DNA of 64,000 nucleotides from UBA8079 sp965205535 (GCA_965205535.1 CBDBHH010000005.1:1054001-1118000); one strand, 5' to 3'; positions 19,206 to 28,200 are shown, numbered from the stretch's first letter. Notes: generated by a model from the letters alone, not told the origin. Made by a program: numbers and translations.

Positions 19206-20284
19206 CCGACCTCGCTACATCGATCACATTCTCTGTCGTCGCGTCGAAGGGCTATATCGGTCACGCGGCCGGGCTTATCGTAAACCTTCGCGAGTTCTAC
19301 CCGCAGGCAGAGATCATCGTCTGCGCGCTTGATGACGCGACGCAAACGGCGATGCAGAACATCGGCGATGCAAACGTGACCTGCGCGCAAGCGTCAGAGG
19401 TCTGGGGCGAAGACAACTGGCGCAACATGACAAGCCGGATGAGCGTCCCGGAACGTGCGTTTGCATCGAAATCCGCCCTGATTACCTGGGCGGTCGAAAC
19501 GCGAAACAAACCCACACTGCTGCTGGACAGTGATCTTCTGTTTCTCGCCCCGTTCGATGACATCATCGAGCGGCTCCAAACGCGGGGGCTTTTGCTGGTA
19601 CCCGGGCGCCACCCTTGGCGGGATTGGAAAAAAACCGCCCAGTTCGGGTTGTTCTCCGCCGGGGTGATCGGCGTCGGTCCCGACGCGTTACAGATGGCAC
19701 GGGCATGGCGTGCCATGTGCTTCGACACCTGCATCGCCAGTCCGTTTTCCGGCACTTACTACGAACAAAAATACCTGAACTATTTCGTCTCCGAGCCGAG
19801 CCTGGAAATCCTGAATGATCCGGGAATCAACGTTTCCCAGACACTTCTCAAACTTCTGCTGCCGCGCAAGGACTCTGACGGCAACTGGCGGGTTGCCGAC
19901 GGTACGGCACTGCGAATCTATCATTCCAGCCGCAGCACGAACGAAGGAGTCGAACTCACGCGCCTCAAGTCAGACTACAACCAGCGCGGCCTGACCGCGT
20001 TCGGCCTCGAACAATCCGGCAGCGCGCCGCGTGAGGCGAAGCTCGGAAACCGCATCGGCCTTGCAGCATTGGTGCGCTTTCTGCGCATCGGTGGTGGCCT
20101 GGAAGGCCTTGCGCGCTTGCTGGACGATCTCAGCCGATGGATGATCGCGACCCACCGCGTGGTCACGCTTCACGATCACACCCTGCGTGAACGCATTGCC
20201 GAAACCGGGCGCCGGCGCGTACTCCATGCCGCGCTCGAGGCGCAAGCCAATACCGCATCGAACAACGACCCCGAGGCCACGTGA
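19202..20284 (+). CDS. GT-A-fold glycosyltransferase-like protein
   Basis: This 360-residue protein has the layout of nucleotide-diphospho-sugar transferases. It begins with a strand (ITFSVVASKGYIGHAAGLIVNL), then EIIVCALDD, then TLLLDSDLLFLAPFDDI near residue 103, whose DSD is a candidate metal-binding DXD. LFSAGVIGVG near residue 155 is the usual acceptor-site strand. About 100 C-terminal residues are helical. It starts in the ATGA overlap with the membrane transferase, and its own stop overlaps the following methyltransferase start (GTGA). Substrate is unknown. Confidence 0.65.
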   Translation: MTDLATSITFSVVASKGYIGHAAGLIVNLREFYPQAEIIVCALDDATQTAMQNIGDANVTCAQASEVWGEDNWRNMTSRMSVPERAFASKSALITWAVETRNKPTLLLDSDLLFLAPFDDIIERLQTRGLLLVPGRHPWRDWKKTAQFGLFSAGVIGVGPDALQMARAWRAMCFDTCIASPFSGTYYEQKYLNYFVSEPSLEILNDPGINVSQTLLKLLLPRKDSDGNWRVADGTALRIYHSSRSTNEGVELTRLKSDYNQRGLTAFGLEQSGSAPREAKLGNRIGLAALVRFLRIGGGLEGLARLLDDLSRWMIATHRVVTLHDHTLRERIAETGRRRVLHAALEAQANTASNNDPEAT

Positions 20285-21285
20285 GCAGCTATACAAATTC
20301 CCAATCCGACTTCAGCATTGACGATGCCGGTCGATCAGCCGACGAAACCGCCGTCCGGTCCATGTATGAGGACGCCCCCTATCCGGGCCTGGGTGCCGAC
20401 CTGAAGGATCTCGAACCGATGTTCCGGCATATCAGCGATGATTTTCCCGATGACAAACCGCTTCGGTTCCTCGATGTCGGTTGCGGCACCGGTCATATCG
20501 CCGTCGGTGTCGCCAAACGCCACCCCGGTTGGGTCGCCCATGGGATCGACCTCTCCCAGGCCTCGCTCGACGTCGCCGCGGAGCTCGCCCAACTGCACGA
20601 TGTATCGGTCAAGCTTGCCCGGGGAAGTTATCTCGATCCGCTACCATTCGACGGTGGCCCATTCGACGTCGTCATGGCACTCGGTACCATCCATCACACC
20701 GCTGACCCATTGCAGGCCATGCGCGCTCTACGCAACGAAATGTCCGATGACGGTTGGATGCTGCTCGGGCTCTACGGTTGGCGTTGTGACGCCGGCAAGT
20801 TTGACATCAAGACTGCGCTCGACCTTCTCGAACCCGACCTTTCCAATCATGCGCGCCGGTTCGAACTCTATGATGCGTTGATGCGTCACCGCGATGGGCG
20901 CCTGTTGCACCGGATCGCAACGACGTCGATGGCCGACATCTACTATGCCGCACGCACCTGGCTGCGAAACAGGCGCCGTCGGGCACGCAAGGAAAGCTGG
21001 TCCCCACCCTGGACCGACCGATACGACGCACCGAGCCCGCCCTGGATTGACCATTTCTGCCATCCGTGCGAACGCGCCTACGAGGTGCCTGACGTCAGGA
21101 CATTGATCGAAGAATCCGGCTTCCGGGTGGTACACAATCTGCGCCAGGGCATCGAGCACCCCCAGCTGATCCCGTCCGAGTGGCGCGAAAATTACGAATC
21201 CCTCGATGCATGGGGTAAATGGCGTATGTCCGAAGTCTTGGCCGATGGTGGCGGTTCATTTGCCCTATGGCTTAAGAAAGCCTGA
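20281..21285 (+). CDS. Class I SAM-dependent methyltransferase
   Basis: This 334-residue protein has motif I RFLDVGCGTGHIAVGVAKRHP near residue 62, an acidic residue in HGIDLSQ ending strand 2, and VVMALGTIHHTADP as motif post-II/III. The first 40 residues contain VRSMYEDAPYPGLG, a leader seen in methyltransferases acting on large substrates or tRNA-like targets. It most likely methylates a sugar in the assembled glycan. The GTG start overlaps the previous stop. The tail with paired Cys and His (HFCHPCERAYEV) is unusual and may bind metal. Confidence 0.75.
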   Translation: MSSYTNSQSDFSIDDAGRSADETAVRSMYEDAPYPGLGADLKDLEPMFRHISDDFPDDKPLRFLDVGCGTGHIAVGVAKRHPGWVAHGIDLSQASLDVAAELAQLHDVSVKLARGSYLDPLPFDGGPFDVVMALGTIHHTADPLQAMRALRNEMSDDGWMLLGLYGWRCDAGKFDIKTALDLLEPDLSNHARRFELYDALMRHRDGRLLHRIATTSMADIYYAARTWLRNRRRRARKESWSPPWTDRYDAPSPPWIDHFCHPCERAYEVPDVRTLIEESGFRVVHNLRQGIEHPQLIPSEWRENYESLDAWGKWRMSEVLADGGGSFALWLKKA

Positions 21286-21304
21286 CCGAGCCAACAACAC
21301 CACC

Positions 21305-22009
21305 ATGATCAACGCCACATCCGAACTCAATTATCTCTACCGCGGCGCCCGGGCGCTGGCCGGGTTTCGTGCTCGTGCCGCGTTGACATGGCTGCGTCAC
21401 GGCCATGTGGTGCGGCGGCGCGCAATCAACGCCTACACGCACCGGCATTCCGACGGAAAACTTCACCTCGGTGCGTCCCATCCACTCGACGGCTGGCTGA
21501 ATTCGCAGATTCTCGGCGATGTCCCGATCGACGTCACCCGGCGCTTGCCGCTGCCGGACAGCTCATTTGTCACCATCTATTCGTCACATCTGGTCGAACA
21601 TATTCACCGCCTGCAGTTCGAGCGTTTCCTCGCTGAAAGTCTGCGTGTGTTGAAGCCTGGCGGCCTCCAAATCGTCGCCACCCCATCCGTCGAGAAAATC
21701 GCCCGCACACTTTACGGTGCAGACTGTGACGCGAAAGCCATGCTGATGGAGGCGGGCACCCGCTTCTATCCCGAGCCATTCCATTCCGAGGCACAGCAAA
21801 TCAACCTCACGATGCGCGCCTTTGGCCATCGGTTTCTTTATGACTTGGCCTGCATGCGCGCCGCTGGACTAGCGGCCGGTTTCGCATCGGTCGAGTGCAT
21901 CGGCAATTTTGACCTGCCGGACCCGGATCTGCGGGCCTACGTAGAAGGAAAAAAGCCACCGCGCTGGGACGCGGAAACAGAAACCTTTGTGTTCCGGGCC
22001 CCGGAATGA
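21305..22009 (+). CDS. Predicted SAM-dependent methyltransferase (DUF/Methyltransf_11-like)
   Basis: The ATG at 21305 is preferred because upstream codons to 21206 overlap the previous gene out of frame with its protein. It gives 234 residues: KLHLGASHPLDGWLNSQI near residue 55, DVTRRLPLPDSSFVTIYSSHLVEHIHRLQFERFLAESLRVLKPGGLQIVATP. This is the compact methyltransferase found in O-antigen and EPS loci. Motif I (HLGASH) lacks the usual GxGxG, so its activity is uncertain. It lies 19 nt after the previous gene and 13 nt before the next. Confidence 0.7.
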   Translation: MINATSELNYLYRGARALAGFRARAALTWLRHGHVVRRRAINAYTHRHSDGKLHLGASHPLDGWLNSQILGDVPIDVTRRLPLPDSSFVTIYSSHLVEHIHRLQFERFLAESLRVLKPGGLQIVATPSVEKIARTLYGADCDAKAMLMEAGTRFYPEPFHSEAQQINLTMRAFGHRFLYDLACMRAAGLAAGFASVECIGNFDLPDPDLRAYVEGKKPPRWDAETETFVFRAPE

Positions 22010-22022
22010 GCGATCACCAAAA

Positions 22023-22844
22023 ATGACCCAATCATCATCCCTCGCACAAATTCTCGCCGGCGACAACGAACTGTCCGGCCACAAAATAGAAGTGCGCGCC
22101 CATGCCGACCAGATGGCCGACGCACGCGACAGCTGGATCAAGCGCAACGACGCTTACTATGCCGACGACCAGCGCTACATGCGGTTTCTCATCCCCGAAG
22201 GCAGCCGGGTAATCGAACTCGGCTGCGGCACCGGTCAATTGCTGGCCTCCCTGAAGCCTTCCGATGGTCTGGGCCTCGACCTCAGCCCGAAGATGGTTAC
22301 GCGTGCGCAGCAGAACCATCCCAACTTGCGTTTCATGGAAGCAGATATCGAGGACCCCGGGGCCCTTGCCGGGCTGAACGAAACCTTCGACGCGGTCATT
22401 GTGTCAGACACGGTTGGCTTGATGGAAGATATCGCCACCAGTTTCGAGGCCATGCAGTCTCTCTGCAATGCAGACACGCGAATTGTCATCGCCTACTACT
22501 CCAAGCTGTGGGAACCACTCCTCAAAGTCGGCGGCGCGCTCGGTCTACGCATGCCTCAGGGGCGGCGTCTAAACTGGCTGGGAACCGGCGACATCGAGAA
22601 CATGCTCGAGGCCGCCGACTTCGATGTCATCAAGCGGGAATGGCGCCAGCTCGTGCCCCGAAACATGTTCGGCCTCGGCCGGCTGGTCAACCGGTTCATC
22701 GCACCGCTGCCGATCATTCGCCGGTTTTGCCTGCGCTACTATCTGGTCGCCCGCTCACGCCGCGCCCAACAACCTGCACCCCGATCTGTGACAGTCGTCG
22801 TGCCCGCACGCAACGAGCGCGGCAATGTGGAACCGCTGGTCTAG
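22023..22844 (+). CDS. Methyltransferase half of a methyltransferase-glycosyltransferase fusion, ends at amber
   Basis: From ATG 22023 the product has a methyltransferase domain (RVIELGCGTGQLLASL near residue 63, DTVGLMEDI, then a long helical tail). Near residue 260 it enters a GT2 domain: SVTVVVPARNERGNVEPLV, then TAG at 22842-22844. The same frame continues immediately as RLPEFGKSLEIMFVEGNSSDGT. The stop therefore interrupts an otherwise continuous two-domain protein of about 491 residues, probably originally a GAG, CAG or AAG codon. The methyltransferase part may still fold. Confidence 0.7.
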   Translation: MTQSSSLAQILAGDNELSGHKIEVRAHADQMADARDSWIKRNDAYYADDQRYMRFLIPEGSRVIELGCGTGQLLASLKPSDGLGLDLSPKMVTRAQQNHPNLRFMEADIEDPGALAGLNETFDAVIVSDTVGLMEDIATSFEAMQSLCNADTRIVIAYYSKLWEPLLKVGGALGLRMPQGRRLNWLGTGDIENMLEAADFDVIKREWRQLVPRNMFGLGRLVNRFIAPLPIIRRFCLRYYLVARSRRAQQPAPRSVTVVVPARNERGNVEPLV

Positions 22845-23498
22845 CGCCTGCCGGAGTTCGGCAAGTCACTCGAGATTATGTTCGTCGAGGGCAACAGCAG
22901 CGACGGCACCGCCGAGGAGATCGAACGGGTAATCGCCGCCTACCCCGACCGCAACATCCGGTTGCTGAAGCAGGAAGGCCGCGGTAAGGCCAACGCGGTT
23001 TGGAAGGGCTTCGACAATGCCACTGGCGAAATCCTGATGATCCTCGATGCCGACATGACGGTGATCCCGGAAGACATGCCAAAATTTTACGACATGATCA
23101 CCTCGGGCAAGGCGGAGTTTGTGAATGGCTCCCGCCTGGTTTACCCGATGGAACCCGAGGCGATGCGGCTCCTCAACTTCCTCGCCAACCGCACTTTCTC
23201 GCGGATCTTCTCCTATCTGTTGAACGAACGTTTCACCGACACCCTGTGCGGCACCAAGGTGCTGTCGCGTGAGAACTATGCGCGCCTGCGCGACGGGCGC
23301 AGCTACTTCGGCGACTTCGATCCCTTCGGCGACTACGACCTCATCTTCGGAGCCGCGAAGCTCAACCTGAAGATTGCCGAGGTACCGGTCCGCTATGCCG
23401 CGCGCCTGTATGGTGAGACACAAATCTCGCGATTCCGCGACGGCTTCCAGTTGCTGCGCATGGTCGTCTTCGCATTCCGGAAGCTCAAGGCCCTCTAG
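22845..23498 (+). CDS. GT2 (dolichyl-phosphate-mannose-synthase-like) half of the interrupted fusion
   Basis: This in-frame continuation after the TAG codon carries FVEGNSSDGTAEEIERV, LKQEGRGKANAVWKGFDNATGEILMILDADMTVIPEDMP and GDFDPFGDYDLIFGAAKLNLKIAEVPVRY. These are a GT-A DPM1-type domain with its metal-binding DAD. The first strand and nucleotide-binding loop lie before the stop, so an independent product from ATG 22878 would lack them and probably be inactive. Read through, it would be a complete polyprenyl-phosphate-sugar or glycan-elongating transferase. The next gene starts 11 nt on. Confidence 0.7.
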   Translation, partial: RLPEFGKSLEIMFVEGNSSDGTAEEIERVIAAYPDRNIRLLKQEGRGKANAVWKGFDNATGEILMILDADMTVIPEDMPKFYDMITSGKAEFVNGSRLVYPMEPEAMRLLNFLANRTFSRIFSYLLNERFTDTLCGTKVLSRENYARLRDGRSYFGDFDPFGDYDLIFGAAKLNLKIAEVPVRYAARLYGETQISRFRDGFQLLRMVVFAFRKLKAL

Positions 23499-23508
23499 CA
23501 CCGCCCTC

Positions 23509-24243
23509 ATGGACGCAGACCTGAGACCCACCGACTACCGTGAAATTTGGTCGAAAAAACCCGTCCTGCGCGCGGTCTACACGGACTACTACGCCCGCAT
23601 GCGGGCCGCATGCGCCGCCGGCCTAACCCTTGAGATTGGTGGCGGCTCAGGCAACTTGAAAGACTTCGTCAGTGACGTTATTTCGACGGACATCGTCTCG
23701 GCAAACTGGCTCGACACGGTTTGCGACGCCCAATCGTTGCCGTTCGCCGATGCAAGTTTTGCCAACATCGTGATGGTCGACGTGTTGCATCATATTGCGC
23801 GCCCGGGCCGTTTTCTCACCGAAGCGGAGAGGGTGTTGAAGCCAGGCGGTCGCGTCATCATGGTCGAACCCGGGATCACGCCGCTAAGTTCCATCTTCTT
23901 CCGCCTGTTCCATGACGAACCGGTGGATATGCGCGAAGACCCGCTCGACTCCAGCCCGCCACCGGCCAAGGACCCGTTCGAGGGCAACCAGGCACTTCCC
24001 ACTCGCCTGTTTGGACGCGACCGGCAACGCCTCGCCGCCGCCCACCCGAACCTACAATTGCGCCGACGACAATGGCTCAGTCTTTTCGCCTACCCCCTAT
24101 CAGGCGGGTTTCAGCCCTGGAGCGCTCTACCCGCAGCACTCGCACCAGCACTGATCAGGTTTGAGTGTCTGGTCTCGCCCGTTCTGGGCCCGTTCATGGG
24201 TTTCCGTTTGTTCGCCGTTCTTGAAAAGACCGGAGAGGCCTGA
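23509..24243 (+). CDS. Class I SAM-dependent methyltransferase
   Basis: ATG 23509 is chosen; the frame to 23374 lies inside the previous gene. The 244-residue protein has TLEIGGGSGNLKDF (motif I) near residue 38, CDAQSLPFADASFANIVMVDVLHHIARPGRFLTEAERVLKPGGRVIMVEPG and a C-terminal extension with aromatic and proline residues. It is a Methyltransf_11-type enzyme, and the third or fourth methyltransferase in a row here. It probably adds methyl groups to different sugars or a chain terminus. The asnB copy begins 5 nt later. Confidence 0.8.
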   Translation: MDADLRPTDYREIWSKKPVLRAVYTDYYARMRAACAAGLTLEIGGGSGNLKDFVSDVISTDIVSANWLDTVCDAQSLPFADASFANIVMVDVLHHIARPGRFLTEAERVLKPGGRVIMVEPGITPLSSIFFRLFHDEPVDMREDPLDSSPPPAKDPFEGNQALPTRLFGRDRQRLAAAHPNLQLRRRQWLSLFAYPLSGGFQPWSALPAALAPALIRFECLVSPVLGPFMGFRLFAVLEKTGEA

Positions 24244-24248
24244 CCCGC

Positions 24249-26234
24249 ATGTGTGGAATCGCAGGCCTGTTCGCGCCCCATCAGGGATACTCTGCGGAAC
24301 AGCTGTCCGGAATGGCGGAATCCGCAGCGTCTGCGATCGCCCATCGCGGCCCTGACGACAGCGGCGTATGGGCCGACCCCAAGGCCGGCATCGGCTTTGG
24401 CCACCGCCGCCTGTCGATCATTGATCTCTCGACCAGCGCGCGCCAACCCATGGTTTCTGCCTGCGGCCGCTATGTGATTGTCTACAATGGCGAGATCTAT
24501 AATTTCGAACAGCTCCGCCAGCGCCTGACAGATAAAGGCGTCGCCTTGCGCTCCCGCTCGGACACCGAAGCCCTGCTCGAATCCATCATCGCATTCGGGC
24601 TTGAGGCGGCATTGGCCGACGCGAACGGGATGTTCGCATTTGGCCTGTGGGACCGGGAAACCCATACATTGCGTCTGGTGCGCGACCGGTTCGGACAGAA
24701 ACCGCTCTACTATGGGTGGGCTGGAAAGAATCTCGCATTCGGCTCCGAGCTTAAGGCGCTGGCGCGGATGCCAGGCTTCGACACCAGCATCGATAAGGAC
24801 GCCGTGGCACAGTTGATGCGCTTCGCGATGATCCCCGCGCCCCATACCATTCACCCCGGCTGCCGGAAGCTCATGCCGGGGACAATCCTGACGATCGACA
24901 CCAAGTCCATCGAACGCCGGGCCTTGCCCGACCCCGTTGCCTACTGGTCTGCCGCCGAGACCGCCATGACCGGCACCGGCGACCCCTTGGCCCTGTCGGA
25001 TGCGGACGCGGTTTCCGCGCTCGATACGGAGCTGCAGCGTGCCGTGGGGGCCTGCATGGTCTCCGATGTTCCACTCGGCGCGTTTCTATCCGGGGGCATA
25101 GATTCGACCGCGGTCGTCGCGACGATGCAACATCTCAGCGATCGCGCCATCAAGACTTTCTCGATCGGGTTTTCGGAAGCCGATTATAACGAAGCCGACG
25201 CGGCGGCCGAGATCGCCCGGCATCTGGGAACGGACCACACCGAACTGACAGTGACTCCAGCAGACGCACAGGCGGTCATTCCGTCCCTGCCGTCCATGTA
25301 TGACGAGCCTTTTGCCGACTCCTCCCAGATCCCGACCTATCTCGTGTCGCAGCTGGCCCGCAAGCAGGTGACGGTCAGCCTGTCAGGCGATGGCGGCGAC
25401 GAGGTTTTCGGCGGCTACAACAGATACACCTGGGCCAACAATCTGGCCCGGGCGTTTGGACCGCTGCCAACCCCGCTACGCCGGTTGCTGCGCGGCGGGA
25501 TTGAATCCGTCTCGCCGCAGCGCTGGGACGCCCTGGCCGCCATCGCCCCGGGGCGCTACCGGCCGGCACGGTTTGGCGACAAACTGCACAAGCTCGCCGA
25601 GGTACTGGACGCGCCCGACTTTGCCGCGATCTACGCCCGTCTTGTCTCCCAGTGGAAATCGCCCGACCGCGCGGTGCCCGGCGTGACATCACCCGTCAGC
25701 ATTGTCGACGACGCAGCAGCCTGGCCCCAGCTGCCGTCGCGCAGCGAACAGCTCATGTTGCTCGATGCGATCAGCTACCTGCCCGACGACATTCTGGTGA
25801 AACTCGACCGGGCCAGCATGGCGGTCAGCCTGGAAAGTCGTGTGCCCTACCTCGATCATGAGCTCTACGCCTTCGCCTGGCGACTACCGCTGGATAAAAA
25901 AATTCGTACCGGTACCCGAAAATGGATCCTGCGCGAGCTGCTCGCGCGCCACGTGCCGCGCCAGATGTTCGAGCGGCCCAAAATGGGATTCGGCGTGCCG
26001 ATCGGCGACTGGTTGCGCGGCGATTTGCGCGACTGGGCGGAATCCTTGCTAACACCGCACCGACTGCGCGAGAGCGAAATATTCGATGCCGACACGATCG
26101 CGGCAGTCTGGCACGAACATCTGGCCGGCAGCCGGAACCATCAGTATCTTTTATGGCCGGTCCTGATGTTCGAAGCCTGGCGCGCGGAAGCCAGAGCGGC
26201 ACCTACAGATCTTGCAGCCGGATACGCCCAGTAA
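24249..26234 (+). CDS. Asparagine synthase (glutamine-hydrolysing) family protein, copy 2
   Basis: This is a complete 661-residue AsnB-type enzyme: MCGIAGLF with Cys2, HRGPDDSG, RRLSIIDL, NGEIYN, SDTE, RDRFGQKPLYY. SGGIDSTAV follows at about 280 and SGDGGDEVFGGYNRY at about 378. It resembles the asparagine-synthetase homologues of exopolysaccharide clusters. A uronic-acid amidotransferase role is inferred from the UDP-diacetamido-uronate genes 2 kb downstream. The last 32 nt overlap the 3' end of the convergent DUF218 gene. Confidence 0.85.
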   Translation: MCGIAGLFAPHQGYSAEQLSGMAESAASAIAHRGPDDSGVWADPKAGIGFGHRRLSIIDLSTSARQPMVSACGRYVIVYNGEIYNFEQLRQRLTDKGVALRSRSDTEALLESIIAFGLEAALADANGMFAFGLWDRETHTLRLVRDRFGQKPLYYGWAGKNLAFGSELKALARMPGFDTSIDKDAVAQLMRFAMIPAPHTIHPGCRKLMPGTILTIDTKSIERRALPDPVAYWSAAETAMTGTGDPLALSDADAVSALDTELQRAVGACMVSDVPLGAFLSGGIDSTAVVATMQHLSDRAIKTFSIGFSEADYNEADAAAEIARHLGTDHTELTVTPADAQAVIPSLPSMYDEPFADSSQIPTYLVSQLARKQVTVSLSGDGGDEVFGGYNRYTWANNLARAFGPLPTPLRRLLRGGIESVSPQRWDALAAIAPGRYRPARFGDKLHKLAEVLDAPDFAAIYARLVSQWKSPDRAVPGVTSPVSIVDDAAAWPQLPSRSEQLMLLDAISYLPDDILVKLDRASMAVSLESRVPYLDHELYAFAWRLPLDKKIRTGTRKWILRELLARHVPRQMFERPKMGFGVPIGDWLRGDLRDWAESLLTPHRLRESEIFDADTIAAVWHEHLAGSRNHQYLLWPVLMFEAWRAEARAAPTDLAAGYAQ

Positions 26235-26991
26235 TGGGATACAGGCCAATACCCGTAAGCTCGTGCGCCGCGCGGCGGACACGTCCTGCACCGCGCGCAC
26301 TCGGCACAAGGTCGAGCCAGAAATTGCGCGCGATCCGCGTATCCTCGTACCACAGCGGCGGGACAGCCGAAACATCGATTCCGAATCGTCGCAGAGACGC
26401 CGCCATCCGTGCCACATGCGAACCGCTGGTAACGATGACGACCCGAGGCGCGCGGCCTTCAATAGCGACCGCCTGCAGCAGTTCGGAAACCGCTCTGGCG
26501 GTCTCGAATGTGTTCCGCGCTGTGGATTCCACCACGGTATCGGGCGCGAGCGTTATGACACGCTGCAGCGCGACAGCCTCAGGTTCGTTCTGCCCGGGCA
26601 ACGGCGCGCCGCCGAGGACGATCAGCCGAAACCCTGTCTCCGCCTGCAGCTGCTGGCCGCGAATGGTGCGGTTAACCGATCCCGGCATTGGCCACCAGCG
26701 GCCCGCAGGATCTTCGTATGCACCCGCCAGCGGCACGATGATGGCGTCGAACGCCTCGCCCGGTGGCGCGCCGACCTCGAACACCGGCGCCCCGCGCTCA
26801 AGGATGCCCAGAAGGGTGTTACCCGCGAGCGGCGTCGTGCCCACAAACAGCAGTGTCCCGCCCAGCAGAACAAGCACCCGTCCGATCCGACGCCGCAACA
26901 GGATCACGCCGGGCAACAAAATCCAAAGCGCTGGCATGGGCCAGACCACGAAGATATCGAACAACGTCCGCACAGAAATGCTCCGGTTCAC
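26203..26991 (-). CDS. DUF218 (YdcF/ElyC/SanA family) membrane protein
   Basis: This 262-residue protein has two N-terminal hydrophobic helices (about 10-50). A DUF218 domain follows: AFDAIIVPLAGAY near residue 79, LIVLGGAPLPGQ, ESTARNTFETARAVSEL, VVIVTSGSHVARMAASLRRFGIDVSAVP. In ElyC-like relatives this domain supports envelope glycan or undecaprenyl-phosphate metabolism. It is the only minus-strand gene in the 3-39 kb stretch. It begins with GTG whose first base abuts the GTG of the divergent GT gene within a CACGTG palindrome, and its 3' end overlaps asnB. Confidence 0.75.
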   Translation of the reverse strand: MNRSISVRTLFDIFVVWPMPALWILLPGVILLRRRIGRVLVLLGGTLLFVGTTPLAGNTLLGILERGAPVFEVGAPPGEAFDAIIVPLAGAYEDPAGRWWPMPGSVNRTIRGQQLQAETGFRLIVLGGAPLPGQNEPEAVALQRVITLAPDTVVESTARNTFETARAVSELLQAVAIEGRAPRVVIVTSGSHVARMAASLRRFGIDVSAVPPLWYEDTRIARNFWLDLVPSARGAGRVRRAAHELTGIGLYPITGRIRLQDL

Positions 26992-28200
26992 GTGATCGCC
27001 AGATTAACAGATTCCCCAACGCCGGCTTCGAAACAAAACGGCAATCGAGACGATTCTCCGCGCGCCGTACGCGTGCTCGTCGTCGTGCCCCTCCTGGCGG
27101 TCGGTGGTGCGGAAAAACACATCGCGAATGTGTTTCCCCGCTTGCATGAGAACGGCTTTGATATCCGCATCGTTACCGCCCGACCGGAAGCCATCCTCGA
27201 TCAGGAATTGCGCGACGCCGACATTCCGGTTTTCAACACGAGCGCTTGGCGCCCATCGCCGCTGCGGCGGCTGGTGGCCTGCATCAACATCGGACGCCAG
27301 ATTCGCAGCTGGCGTCCGGATATCGTCCATTTCTTTCTACCCGAGGCCTACATTCTCGGCGGCCTGACGGCCTTGTTGGTCCGCCATCCGATCCGCATCA
27401 TGAGCCGCCGCAGCCTCAACAATTATCAAATCGGCCGCCCCTGGGTCGCCCGGCTCGAGAAATTCCTGCACAAGCATATGACGGCGCTGGTGGCCAACAG
27501 TGATGCCGTGCGCCACGAACTGAACGCTGAAGGCGTTCCCGACACGCGTCTACACGTCATCCGCAATGGCGTTCCCGATGAAATGTTCGACCCCACACCG
27601 CAAACAAAAGCGCGGGCTAAACTGGACCTGTCCAACGAAGCGTTCGTGATGACCTGCGTCGCGAACCTGATCCCGTATAAAGGCCATGCCGATCTCATCG
27701 ACGCATTGGCATTGTGCGCTGATGAAATGCCCGACGATTGGCACCTTTTGCTCGCCGGCCGCGATGACGGTATCGGCGCCACACTGGAGGCACAGGCCGC
27801 GCGGGCCGGAATCAGATCGCATATCCGTTTTCTCGGCGGCCAGACCGATATATCCGACATACTCGGATCGAGTGACCTCGGCTTACTCTGCTCTCATCAG
27901 GAAGGCTCACCGAACAGCGTGCTTGAGAGCATGGCCGCCGGCTTGCCCATGGTCGTAACCGACGCAGGCGGTACGGCGGAAGCGGTCAAAGATGGCGCAA
28001 CCGGGCTCGTGGCACCTGTGAAAGACACTGGCGCAATCGCCGCTGCAATCCGCAAACTTGTGCGCGACCCGGTACGTCGAGCCGAGATGGGGCGGGCTGG
28101 GCAGGCACGCGCGCGCGAACTTCATTCAATCGAGGCCTGTACGAACGCCTATGCGCAGCTGTACGAAAAGCATCTGAAGGCCGAAGGCCGGGCGTCATGA
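26992..28200 (+). CDS. Glycosyltransferase family 4
   Basis: I use GTG 26992; the frame is open much further upstream, but that part is antisense to the DUF218 gene. The conserved protein starts RVLVVVPLLAVGGAEKHIANVFPRL near residue 28, so a GTG near 27072 is possible. GT4 hallmarks are IPYKGHADLIDALALC, FLGGQTDISDILGSSDLGLL and the E-x7-E motif EGSPNSVLESMAAGLPMVVTD. It is about 400 residues and cytoplasmic. The stop overlaps the following oxidoreductase start (ATGA), so it opens the uronate operon. Confidence 0.85.
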   Translation: MIARLTDSPTPASKQNGNRDDSPRAVRVLVVVPLLAVGGAEKHIANVFPRLHENGFDIRIVTARPEAILDQELRDADIPVFNTSAWRPSPLRRLVACINIGRQIRSWRPDIVHFFLPEAYILGGLTALLVRHPIRIMSRRSLNNYQIGRPWVARLEKFLHKHMTALVANSDAVRHELNAEGVPDTRLHVIRNGVPDEMFDPTPQTKARAKLDLSNEAFVMTCVANLIPYKGHADLIDALALCADEMPDDWHLLLAGRDDGIGATLEAQAARAGIRSHIRFLGGQTDISDILGSSDLGLLCSHQEGSPNSVLESMAAGLPMVVTDAGGTAEAVKDGATGLVAPVKDTGAIAAAIRKLVRDPVRRAEMGRAGQARARELHSIEACTNAYAQLYEKHLKAEGRAS

